NCBI RefSeq assembly: GCF_026262505.1
Contig: NC_067206.1
Location: 1,798,001 to 1,862,000 of the forward strand
From: Trichomonas vaginalis G3
Lineage: Eukaryota; Parabasalia; Trichomonadida; Trichomonadidae
Direction of reading: 5' to 3'
DNA length: 64,000 bases
Position numbers and translations under genes: made by a program
In this document: positions 1 to 9,555 of the stretch, piece after piece
Layout: the number at the start of each line of letters is the position of its first letter
How positions within the stretch are numbered: the stretch's first letter is position 1
Notes under the pieces: model-generated
The model's input: only the letters and a program-made list of their open reading frames with translations
Told to the model about the DNA's origin: nothing
The model's database searches: none

Positions 1-900
1 AAAATCTTTAGTTCAACACCAAATGCTTGGTTTATGGATATCTTGGAAAACATTCCGAGGTATAGAGAAGATGGACCACCATACTGGCTAATATTTGTTG
101 GTCAAAACACAAGATACTGTGAAGCCATACCATTATGGTCCAAAAATATTTTAGATGTGAAAACTGCTTTGACAATATTCGTTGACAAATACCATCCAAC
201 AAAACTGACATCTGACTATGAAAGTTCTTTCAAATCAGACGATATTAAAAACTATCTGCGTTCAAAAAATGTAAACCAATATTTCATTGTCGACCAAAAC
301 CATTCTGCTCTTGGTGTCATTGACAGTTGTATAAAAATCTTAAGAGACTTAAACCAACCACAAGGTGGTGAAGCAAATGAAATGTCATATGACGACAAAT
401 ATAGACACTTTTCCATGGCAAAGATGAGACAAGTTTTAAATATTTACAATAACCGTAAACAAAAAGGTTTGGGAAACCACTCCCCCGAAGAAATGAAAAA
501 CAACCCTGACTTAGAGAAAGACTATATATTTAACAATTTAGTCAAAAGAGACAAACAAGAAAGAATGCCGGGCTTCAAACTTCAGAAAGGTGACAAAGTA
601 AAAATAGAAATACCTAAACGCGACCCATATGAAAATACTATTGACTATGACAACAATAGGAACCCGACAGGTACTCACATTCGTGTTCGTAAAAATAGAA
701 GAAAGTATACAAGAGAATATTATGAAGTTTTAGGCAAACATGGCAAAATGTACACACTGCAAGCAGAAGATAAAACTACTATTGTCAGACCTCGTTTCAA
801 ACTTGTCAAAGTTCAAGGTGGTATACTTTCAAAGACAGTTCCTAACAAATATAAGACAACTCCTGACGAATATGCTAAAGAAGTTGAAAATGACGACTAA
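1..900 (+). CDS. Polinton integrase (retroviral-type, rve), 5' part outside window
   Basis: The frame is open from the window edge, and by comparison with the copy at 61760 about 20 codons are missing on the left. It is the DDE/RNase H-fold integrase typical of Polintons, which inserts the element into nuclear DNA. The core includes WFMDILENIP, the stretch YWLIFVGQNTRYCEAIPL and LTSDYESSFKSD. The C-terminal part (GDKVKIEIPKRD ... YEVLGKHGKMY ... RPRFKLVKV) resembles the SH3-like DNA-binding domain of integrases. It ends tail to tail with the fibre gene, overlapping by 4 bp. Confidence 0.93.
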   Translation, partial: KIFSSTPNAWFMDILENIPRYREDGPPYWLIFVGQNTRYCEAIPLWSKNILDVKTALTIFVDKYHPTKLTSDYESSFKSDDIKNYLRSKNVNQYFIVDQNHSALGVIDSCIKILRDLNQPQGGEANEMSYDDKYRHFSMAKMRQVLNIYNNRKQKGLGNHSPEEMKNNPDLEKDYIFNNLVKRDKQERMPGFKLQKGDKVKIEIPKRDPYENTIDYDNNRNPTGTHIRVRKNRRKYTREYYEVLGKHGKMYTLQAEDKTTIVRPRFKLVKVQGGILSKTVPNKYKTTPDEYAKEVENDD

Positions 901-2282
901 GCATTTCTATACCATGCGTAAACTGTCATGTAAGGTGGCATGTAGTCTTTACTTTGTCCCGTTGTTTGCGTATACCCTGAAACGCGATGTGTATGGTTTC
1001 CTCCTCCCTCAGTGTTACTCCAGTAACAATTTATAGCAAACTTAACGTTGTCTTTAACATCATATCCTTTACCTTTTGTCATTGCTGACCAATCCCAATA
1101 TCTATGCTTATGCCAACCTGCTTGAGATGTACTTAAATCTATGTAGTGACTGTGTGCAGGTAAATTTTCACCTGAAATCGTTTTACTTCCACCTGTTTCC
1201 TTTGAAGAGTTTGCACAATACAAAAACCTGTCGACTATTTGAGTCCAAGTTCCAAAACCCAGAACTGTTTCTGGATTTGTTGAGTTCATTGACGTATAAA
1301 TAGAGCCTATAGGATATAATGTTTGAAGTATTTCTGTCTTTAATGTTTGAAGCTCTGTTTTGTCTGCTTTCTTGTCTAACATTGCTGGTAGTTCATATGC
1401 TTCAAAGTTTCTGGCATGATCTTCGATATTCCTGCAACTCTTATCTAAATTGTTAAGAGTATCTTTTACGCTTGTACTCGGATTCTCTAAAGGTGCACTT
1501 GAACCAAGGTCAAAGTTCAGTATTATGTCGTCTGCTCTAACAGTTGTAAAACTTGTATGTGTATGAGTCTTATTTGCTTTCTTCTCTAACTCATCGTTAA
1601 CATAAGTTTTATCTGCTTTAAGGTCTAAACATCCTGAAACCCATCCTGTATCAGCTTTAGTTTTAAAAATCTTCGATGTCCATTCATGATACCATTCAAC
1701 CCTTTCTATAATTTCATTATCTTTTTCATCCACATATTCCTTATCCGCCTTCTTCACTAACACACTAGCCATAAGTCCCTTATCTACCTTATTTTCAAGG
1801 CTAACGTTTAAGTCTGTTATTTCAGATATAGAATGTATATGAGTCTTTTTAGAATATTCGTTTCAGCTCTTGTCACTTCACTTGACATTTTATTGTCAAC
1901 ATATGTTTTGTCTGCTAGTTCAGGATGAGTATGTTCTTTTGTTGCATAAGCATTGTTAGCTCTTTCTTCTTCTTTTGCTATTGCATCGTCTACATATTCT
2001 TTGTCAGCTTTGTTGTCAACATCTGCTTTCAAAAGAAGTTCATTTATAGGTTTCTCGTTTAAAGTTCCTTTTGTTGGATTTATACAGACAGTATGGTTCT
2101 TATTGTCTTGAAACAGAAACTCATCTGTCATTGGGTTTATTGTCAGTTTTAAGTTTCCTTCTTTCAATGACTCAGATATCTTAGAATAGTTTGAAAAGTT
2201 TGTGTGTGTTCTTATTTAGAGCTTGCATAATGAGTTGTCGGTTGTGTTGTATTTCTCTTATGGAAGCAATATCTTTCGACAT
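897..2282 (-). pseudogene. Phage tail-collar-type fibre protein of Polinton A (broken)
   Basis: The C-terminal half carries a phage tail collar domain: YPIGSIYTSMNSTNPE, FGTWTQIVDRFLYC, GENLPAHSH and a final YMPPYMTVYAWYR. The N-terminal half is a low-complexity shaft of KADKEYVD-like heptads, as in trimeric fibres. The likely role is a receptor-binding spike or fibre on the particle (inferred). The middle differs strongly from the A2 and B copies, as expected of a module-shuffled fibre. The locus is interrupted. Confidence 0.85.
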
Positions 2283-2300
2283 TTTTATTATAGATAAAAT

Positions 2301-3146
2301 ATGCTTTCAATAGAAAAAGAAAATTCAAGAGTTGCTACAACTAAACCATTAGATGAACTTTTTACTAATGTCGGTCAAAAGTTGAGACAGAGACCGTAAA
2401 GCATGAAGGCTATCGTTTTGACTACCCATTGAGATGGCTAAGAGACCCATCCGTCACAAAAGCTATTGGCTTTCGTAGAATGAAGTTCATTTCAGAAGCC
2501 ATACATGGTTTCCCATTTACGGTCGGTTTTGAAGTTCGATACTATAACAAAGAAAAACGTACGTATGAGAAATTTGAACAGGGAAAACTTTTACAAGTGA
2601 ATTTGCTTGTAAACTTAGAAACAACTCTTCAAGCTTTTCAAGAAAAAATAAACGATATCTATCTCGAATATGCAAACCAGTATAACATTGACGAAGGAGA
2701 GTACCATCTCGATATTATATATGACAGGAAAAATGCAACTGTTAAAATCAATAAAATAGAAGACCTTGGAGAAAACGTTTATATTTCTACAAAATATAAC
2801 AACTTGGCATGGTATAGATTTATGAGGATGTTAAATCAGCCTGCAGCATATCCAGTACACCCGGACTATTATGAAGTCGAAAACCCTAATGGAACATATG
2901 AAAATGTTTTCGACCAAGATGCTATTATAGTTCATGCTTCATTTTCTGGTGCGCAAAACTCTTTTTTATGCTTGGCAAATGACTTTTACGAAAAACCTAC
3001 AAAGCTATATGAACCACCAAGTGGAAGTATTTCAGACTTTCAAGTATGGTTTACTACAGATGGAAGAAAGAGAATAATTCCATTATACCATGCGTTTTAC
3101 TTAGAACTTAGTTTCATATACAACTACTATCGAACGGTAAAATATA
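2301..3146 (+). pseudogene. Conserved Polinton protein, paralogue of the 27590-28450 gene (broken)
   Basis: The product is about 280 residues and starts MLSIEKENSRVATTKPLDELF. It shares TKPLD.(L/I)FTN, YRFD(Y/F)P(L/I)RWL and KAIGFRR, and near the C-terminus KLYEPPSGS(I)SDFQVWFTT and LELSFIYNY, with a second gene found in B and C. I recognise no catalytic motif, and the mixed beta-strand look would fit a minor virion protein (guess). The start ATG lies 19 bp from the start of the divergent fibre gene. The locus is interrupted. Confidence 0.75.
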
Positions 3147-3151
3147 ATTTT

Positions 3152-3394
3152 TTAATACGGTTGAGGTGTTGGATTTGGTTGCCAACTTGACTGTGGTGCA
3201 GGTTCAGGCTGTTGTATAACAGGAGCTTGTTCTTCTGGTTCAGGGTCTTTAGGTATAATACCAACGAACTGACCTACTCTTTTACCAATATTTTTGACAC
3301 CGTTCCAAATTCCTCTTCCGACAGATTTTATTCCATTCCATATACCTCTTCCAACATTTCGAAAGAAGTTTCCAATACTACTGAAGAAACCCAT
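3152..3394 (-). CDS. Small basic amphipathic protein, 80 aa (Polinton A)
   Basis: MGFFSSIGNFFRNVGRGIWN opens a Gly/Trp/Phe-rich N-terminal half with two copies of a GRGIWNGxKxxGR repeat, predicted amphipathic helix. A Pro/Glu/Gln-rich tail follows (PEPEEQAPVIQQPEPAPQ). The composition recalls membrane-active minor virion peptides such as adenovirus protein VI; that comparison is by composition only. The gene lies tail to tail with the preceding + strand gene and is the last of a - strand run starting at the methyltransferase. Confidence 0.75.
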   Translation of the reverse strand: MGFFSSIGNFFRNVGRGIWNGIKSVGRGIWNGVKNIGKRVGQFVGIIPKDPEPEEQAPVIQQPEPAPQSSWQPNPTPQPY

Positions 3395-3412
3395 TTTACT
3401 ATATGTAAAAAT

Positions 3413-3775
3413 CTAATGTCCGCCTAGTCTCTTACGCTTCCTGTTGAGTTCCATAGCATTCTTTAACTGGAGCTCATACATTCTGTTTCTCCTCTGGTAG
3501 AAAACATATTCCGGGTCAACTCCTGTGTTCGCGTCATCTGCATAGAGTTGTTTATATCCCACTTCAGGGTTTGTATAAAACTCTTTCCATCTCATATTTG
3601 CATACCATGGTGGCAAACCTAACGCAGCGTCATTTGACATGGCAGTTTGCATTTGTACATCTGTTGGCACTTGACCATAGTTTGCCATTGCAGTTTGTAT
3701 TCTAACTTCATTTGGAATATTCTCTGGGTTTGGTTGTCCAGGTTGCTGTGCATTCGCTAAGTTCTGTGCGTCCAT
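3413..3775 (-). CDS. Small Polinton protein, 120 aa, unknown (A)
   Basis: The N-terminus is a Gln/Asn/Pro-rich region with a duplicated motif, VRIQTAMANYGQVP followed by VQMQTAMSNDAALG. Then come WYANMRWKEFYTNPEVGYKQ and a basic C-terminus ending NRKRKRLGGH. There is no membrane segment. It is conserved almost residue for residue in B. A short virion or DNA-binding protein is possible, but no family is recognised. Confidence 0.75.
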   Translation of the reverse strand: MDAQNLANAQQPGQPNPENIPNEVRIQTAMANYGQVPTDVQMQTAMSNDAALGLPPWYANMRWKEFYTNPEVGYKQLYADDANTGVDPEYVFYQRRNRMYELQLKNAMELNRKRKRLGGH

Positions 3776-3798
3776 TTAATATTAGATAAAAATATCTC

Positions 3799-3930
3799 TT
3801 ACGAGTACATATGCTGAACATTTGCTGGCATTGGTTCATCTTCATATTCTCTATATCTTTCTGCCACGTCAAATAAGTAAATGACACAATGGAAAAAACC
3901 TAAAACAAGTAGTCCTATTTCAAACCACAT
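3799..3930 (-). CDS. Tiny membrane protein, 43 aa (Polinton A)
   Basis: It begins MWFEIGLLVLGFFHCVIYLF, a single hydrophobic segment, and continues with an acidic/polar tail ending NVQHMYS. The start overlaps the end of the methyltransferase gene by 16 bp, and the reading frame is kept in B at 34204-34335, which supports it as a real gene. A one-span membrane peptide of unknown role. Confidence 0.65.
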   Translation of the reverse strand: MWFEIGLLVLGFFHCVIYLFDVAERYREYEDEPMPANVQHMYS

Positions 3931-4733
3931 TTACTTACCAATAAAATTTCTTTGTTATGACACTTTCTCCGGTTTATAGGACCTCTCTCATATTCTATCC
4001 TATCGTATCTAAACTCATAGTCATGTATGTCCCCTAACCATCTCATAACGGTTTCCAAACCACTTTTATCGGATGTAAAGTAAAAGCATGGATGGTTATG
4101 TATAACGTCTAAAGTTTCTAAAGAGTCTCTCAAAGTCCAGTCTACTTGGTATTGAAAATCCCATGTGTTATAGAACGGCGGGTCCACTATAAAGAAAACA
4201 TTTTCCTTGTCTTTATATTTTTCATACAACTCTGTCCAATGACATCTCACAAACTCTATACCCTCAATATATTTTTCTATGTTCTTTTTGAAAACATTTG
4301 TATAGTTAAGATATAAAACTTTTGACATAAGTGTTTCAATGTCATGAACTCTTATAGAACCACTATATAATAGTCTAGCAGATATACTATCCCAGTCTAT
4401 ATATTCTGCTTTTTTCAAAACCTCTCTCACAATATTTTTCTTATCTAATGGTATACTTTCCATCTTACCTATAGGTATCTTTTCTTTTAACTCTTTCAAT
4501 ATTTTGTTAGTGTCTGGAATATGTTTGAGACGGTTCATATAGTTGTCGAAGTCATTGCATATAATCTTTGAGTCTGGGAATATTGTATGGCACAAATGGG
4601 ATATATAGAAACTTCCACCGAACAAATCTACAAATGTTAGACCATTCGGTAGTTTCTTAAGTTCTCTCAATAGAATATCTTTACATCTACTCTTATTTCC
4701 AAAGAAGGGTAACGGTGGTTTTGTAAAATTCAT
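3915..4733 (-). CDS. DNA adenine N6-methyltransferase, D12/Dam class (Polinton A)
   Basis: It has 272 residues and an open frame. Motifs visible in order are PPLPFFGNKSR near the N-terminus (D12-class opening), FVDLFGGSFYIS (AdoMet-binding motif I) and FFIVDPPFYN (catalytic DPPF, motif IV). It should transfer a methyl group from AdoMet to adenine N6 in DNA. No partner restriction enzyme lies nearby, so self-marking or regulation of the element is more likely than classical restriction-modification (inferred). N6-methyladenine has been reported in T. vaginalis. It is the last gene before the right TIR. Confidence 0.93.
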   Translation of the reverse strand: MNFTKPPLPFFGNKSRCKDILLRELKKLPNGLTFVDLFGGSFYISHLCHTIFPDSKIICNDFDNYMNRLKHIPDTNKILKELKEKIPIGKMESIPLDKKNIVREVLKKAEYIDWDSISARLLYSGSIRVHDIETLMSKVLYLNYTNVFKKNIEKYIEGIEFVRCHWTELYEKYKDKENVFFIVDPPFYNTWDFQYQVDWTLRDSLETLDVIHNHPCFYFTSDKSGLETVMRWLGDIHDYEFRYDRIEYERGPINRRKCHNKEILLVSKCGLK

Positions 4734-4740
4734 TTATATA

Positions 4741-4917
4741 TAATAATAAAAATGTTTTTACCTGAAAAGTGACAGAAAAGTGACAAAACATGAAAACATA
4801 TATATTTTGTGAAAAGCTCCTGGAAGCCCTCCGAATAAAAACTTCATTTATACTAATCATTATCAGGGCTAGAGGGCACGAAGTGCCTGGAAGCCCCACT
4901 ACCTTTTTTTTTTTTTT
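4741..4917 (-). repeat. Right terminal inverted repeat of Polinton A
   Basis: It ends AGTGCCTGGAAGCCCCACTACC plus a T run, the mirror image of the left ends of B (12174) and C (43429). It holds GGGCT/AGCCC and GGCACGAAGTGCC, which can fold into a terminal hairpin. It lacks the long 25-bp repeat arrays seen in the TIRs of B and C. Confidence 0.88.
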
Positions 4918-4961
4918 AAAACTATAATAACTCTTATAAGGTACTAATAGGAATTTGCAAT

Positions 4962-5629
4962 TTATAGATCTGCAAAAACATCAGAGGCAAAAATTTTATT
5001 ACGGTAAAATTGAATTTCATGAATCCATGCGTCAAAAGCATTGTCATCATTAGCTGATGGGCAAACATGCGGCAAACCAAGTTTTATATCTAAATGTGTT
5101 TTTGTTTTTTGCAAAGCTTCCAATGTGAAAATTTTTGGATAACAAATTAAGCGAATTCTCACAGTATGTTTAATGGGATCAAGGCGATCAGGCTCATATA
5201 TCAGCATATTATCTTTAATTCCTTTAAAAGATCCGAACTTTGCTATTCCATTTTGATGAATAGCTGCAGCTGCAATTAAAAACTCAATATTGAATGTAGC
5301 CGCAGCATTCTCTATCTTATCTTTGAAGCTAATACCATATAATGACTGCCAGACTTCATTGAAGTTTAATCTTTGCTTAATACTTTCCATACGAGTAAGA
5401 ATTGAGGATTCATTAATACATGCCTGCTTGTACTTATTTGATATACTAATATAATTCTCTAATAGAGGCGGGTTCCTTTGCCTTTTGGAAACAAGAATCT
5501 CTAAATAGTTATGATGTTGTGACGTTTCTGCAAATTTAGCAATATATTTCTGTAAAAGATCGCGGAATTTTCTCTTCTGAGCATCATCAAACTTAATACT
5601 TCTCATTTTTCTGATCGTCTCAGAATTTT
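4962..5629 (-). pseudogene. Truncated 3' copy of host glucosidase II beta-like gene
   Basis: This holds the last roughly 220 codons of the gene whose start is at 10797, ending DVFADL and a stop at 4962. The C-terminal half resembles the mannose-6-phosphate receptor homology (MRH) domain of glucosidase II beta (FGSFKG ... TVRIRLICYPK ... LGLPHVCPSAN). The frame is open throughout this copy, unlike the second copy. At 5630 it runs into antisense Polinton integrase sequence, so it has no start codon or promoter of its own. Confidence 0.85.
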
Positions 5630-8600
5630 GTTTCAAACTTGTAAGTTCAAGGTGGTATACTTTCAAAGACAGTTCCTAACAAATATAAGACAACTCCTGA
5701 CGAATATGCTAAAGAAGTTGAAAATGACGACTAAGCATTTCTATACCATGCGTAAACTGTCATGTAAGGTGGCATGTATCTTTACTTGTCCGTTGTTTGC
5801 GTATACCTGAAACGCGTGTGTATGGTTCCTCCTCCCTCAGTGTTACTCCAGTAACAATTTATAGCAAACTTAACGTTCTTTAACATCATATCCTTTACCT
5901 TTTGTCATTCCTGACCAATCCCAAAATCTATGCTATGCAAACCTGCTTCAGATGTACTTAAATTTATGTAGTGACTGTGCGCAGGTAAATTTCACCTGAA
6001 ATCGTTTTACTCTCCCTGTTTCCTTTGAAGAGTTTGCAAATACAAAAACCTGTCGACTATTTGAGTCCAAGTTCCAAAACCAAGACTACTTCTGGTTTGT
6101 AGAGTTCATTGACGTTAAATAGACCTATAGGATATATGTTTGAAGTATTTCTGTCTTTAACTTTGAGCTCTGTTTTGTCACTTTTTTCATATAATCTTGA
6201 GCGTGATTTAACTTTTTTTCATCCTCCATGACATAGACAATTTCTACATTTAATGTATTTCATCGTCGTTATGTCATCCTCCGATGTAAACTTGTGGAAA
6301 GTTAGGAGGTTTCAATTTAATACATCCCCACCAGTTTCTTCAACCGTTTCCTGCAATATTTTTCTATACCAACAGTTGCGAAGAAATCGTGTGTATGTCC
6401 AACGTCACTTTTCTTGTTTAAGGTTTCTTGTAAGTTTGTAATATTTGCAATGGTATGTGTATGAGTCTTTTTAGAATATTCTTTGTCAGCTCTTGTCACT
6501 TCACTTGACATTTTATTGTCAACAATGTTTTTATCCGCTTGTCATCTAACTTTCTTGAAGTTCATCTACGTCATAGATGTTATGTGTATGCGTGTTTTGT
6601 AGTATGTCTATTCTTCATGCAAAAATATAGTCTTTTGTTGCATCTACATACTCTTTGTCAGCTTTCTTTTCAACATTCTCTTTTGTTCATATGTTGCATC
6701 TGCTCTTCATTTCTTCTTGATTTTTCATGACATATTCTTTGTCAGCTTTGTTGTCAACATCTGTTTCAAAAGAAGTTCATTATAGGTTTCTCGTTTAAAG
6801 TTCCTTTTGTTGGATTTATACAGACAGTATGGTTCTTATTGTCTTGAAACAGAAACTCATCTGTCATTGGTTTATGTCAGTTTTAAGTTTCCTTCTTTCA
6901 ATGACTCAGATATCTTAGAATAGTTTGAAAAGTTTGTTGTGTTCTTATTTAGAGCTTGCAATATGAGTTGTCGGTTGTTGTGTATTTTCTCTATAGCGCT
7001 GTTTCTTTGACATTTTTATTTAGATAAAATATGCTTTCAATAGAAAAAGAAAATTCAAGAGTTGCTACAACTAAACCATTAGATGAACTTTTTACTAATG
7101 TCGGTCAAAAGTTTGAGACAGAGACCGTAAAGCATGAAGGCTATCGTTTTGACTACCCATTAGATGGTTAAGAGACCCATCGTCACAAAAGCTATTGGCT
7201 TTCGTAGAATGAAGTTTTTCGAGAAGCCATAAAGTTTCCATTTATGTAGTTTCTATAAGATTAATATACTTAAGGAAACGAAAAATGTGGGAAGAAATTG
7301 AGCTAATACAAGTTGACCTTTCATCTTCTCTACAGACTGCTTAAACAATATAGAAGATAAAATAAATTCATTGTTAGCAAATATGCTCGATGAATATGCA
7401 AATACCGAGAGCACACTTTATGTGAGAATTGTATATGACAAACAAAATTCAAATGTCATTTAAATCTAGAAGACAATCAAGAAGACGACAAATATATACA
7501 GAATTCACTGCAATGTCATGGTATTATTTGAAAGAATGTTAAATCAGAAGTCGAACTTCCTAGCAAATATTTAAGTCGATATCAGAATGAACCAATATAT
7601 TAAAATGTTTTCGACCAGTGCTATTATGTTCATGCTTCATTTTCTGGCGCCCAAACTCTTTTTATGCTTGGCAAATGACTTTTACGAAAAACCTACAAAG
7701 TTATAGAACCACCAAGTGGAAGTATTTCAGACTTTCAAGTATGGTTTACTACAGATGGAAGAAGGAGATAATTCCATTATACCATGCGTTTTACTTAGAA
7801 CTTAGTTTCATATACAACTACTATCGAACGGTAAAAATATAATTTTTTAATACGGTTGAGGTGTTGGATTTGGTTGCAACTGACTGTGGTGCAGGTTCAG
7901 GCTGTTGTATAACAGGAGCTTGTTCTTCTGGTTCAGGGTCTTTAGGTATAATACCAACAAACTGACCTACTCTTTTACCAATATTTTTGACCCGTTCCAA
8001 ATTCCTCTTCCACGTTTTTATTCCATTCCATATACCTCTTCCAACATTTCGAAAGAAGTTTCCTATATCTAAAGAAACCCATTTTACTATATGTAAAAAT
8101 CTAAGTCCGCCTAGTCTCTTACGTTCCTGTTGAGTTCCATAGCTTCTTTAATGGAGCTCATACATTCTGTTTCTCCTCTGGTAGAAAACATATTCCGGGT
8201 CAACTCCTGTGTTCGCGTCATCTGCATAAAGTTGTTTATATCCACTTCAGGGTTTGTATAAAACTCTTTCCATCTCATATTTGCATACCATGGTGGCAAA
8301 CCTAACGCAGCGTCATTTGACATGGCAGTTTGCATTTGTACATCTGTTGGCACTTGACCATAGTTTGCCATTGCAGTTTGTATTCTAACTTCATTTGGAA
8401 TATTCTCTGGGTTTGGTTGTCCAGGTTGCTGTGCATTCGCTAAGTTCTGTGCGTCCATTTAATATTAGATAAAAATATCTCTTACGAGTACATATCTGAA
8501 CATTTGCGCATTGGTTCATCTTCATATTCTCTTACTTTTCTGCCACGTCAAATAAGTAAATGACACAATGGAAAAAACCTAAAACAAGTAGTCCTATTTC

Positions 8601-9497
8601 AAACCACATTTACTTACCAATAAAATTTCTTTTTTGACACTTTCTCCGTTTATAGGACCTCTCTCATATTCTATCTTATCGATCTAAATCATAGTCATGT
8701 ATGTCCCTAACCATCTCATAACGGTTTCCAAACCACTTTTATCGGATGTAAAGTAAAAGCATGGATGGTTATGTAAAACGTCTAAAGTTTAAAGAGTCTC
8801 TCAAAGTCCAGTCTACTTGGTATTGAAAATCCCATGTGTTAAAGAACGGCGGGTCACTATAAAGAAAACATTTTCCTTGTCTTTATATTTTTCATACAAC
8901 TCTGTCCAATGACATCTCACAAACTCTATACCCTCATATATTTTTCTATGTTCTTTTGAAAACATTTGTATAGTTAAGATATAAAACTTTTGACATAAGT
9001 GTTTCAATGTCATGAACTCTTATAGAACCACTATATAATAGTCTAGAAGATATACTATCCCAGTCATATATATCTGCTTTTTTCAAAACCTCTCTACATA
9101 TTTTTCTTATCTAATGGTATACTTTCCATCTTACCTATAGGTATCTTTTCTTTTAACTCTTTCAATATTTGTTTGTGTCTGGATATGTTTGAGACGGTTC
9201 ATATAGTTGTCGAAGTCATTGCATATAATCTTTGAGTCTGGGAATATTGTATGGCACAAATGGGATATATAGAAACTTCCACCGAACAAATCTACAAATG
9301 TTAGACCATTCGGTAGTTTCTTAAGTTCTCTCAATAAATATCTTTACATCTACTCTTATTTCCAAAGAAGGGTAACGGTGGTTTTGTAAAATTCATTTAT
9401 ATATAATAATAAAAATGTTTTTACCTGAAAAGTGACAGAAAAGTGACAAAACATCTTCGGGGCTAGAGGGCACGAAGTGCCTGGAAGCCCCACTACC
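5630..9497 (+). mobile_element. Polinton right end A2 (heavily broken second copy)
   Basis: The parts match A in order: integrase 3' tail (5630-5734), fibre gene (about 5731-7013, -), + strand conserved gene (about 7031-7843), small amphipathic protein (about 7850-8092, -), 120-aa protein (8111-8458, -), tiny membrane protein (8482-8609, -), adenine methyltransferase (about 8600-9396, -) and a right end ending CACTACC plus T run (9510). It is broken in dozens of places, far more densely than A, B or C. Two internal blocks (about 6178-6478 and 7233-7600) are not alleles of A but a different version. It is followed by the same host sequence as A. Confidence 0.88.
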
Positions 9498-9555
9498 TTT
9501 TTTTTTTTTTAAAACTTAATAATAACTCTTATAAGGTACTAATAGGAATTTGCAA

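Larger units (their letters stand above)
1..4903 (+). mobile_element. Polinton/Maverick A, right part
   Basis: This is the right third of a Polinton entering from the left edge. Parts in order are integrase (+), collar-type fibre (-), a + strand gene of unknown function, three tiny - strand genes, an adenine methyltransferase (-) and a right TIR ending in CACTACC followed by a T run (to 4917). The order is the same as at the right ends of B and C. It looks broken, with only a few interruptions in the visible part. Its near identity to B suggests a young insertion. It abuts the 3' end of a host gene. Confidence 0.93.
794..5629. repeat. Unit 1 of a direct duplication (Polinton A right end plus host gene 3' part)
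   Basis: The stretch is repeated at 5630-10220 in the same orientation. Unit 1 joins unit 2 at 5629/5630, where host-gene sequence (ending CAGAATTTT) passes directly into integrase sequence (GTTTCAAACTTG). The host part differs between units only by small indels, but two internal Polinton blocks differ strongly. It may be a true tandem duplication or an assembly join. Confidence 0.85.

Noticed and set aside
5630-9497. A2 as a separate, independent Polinton insertion
   Set aside because: The host sequence after both A and A2 is the same gene 3' end, so they are not two unrelated insertion events.
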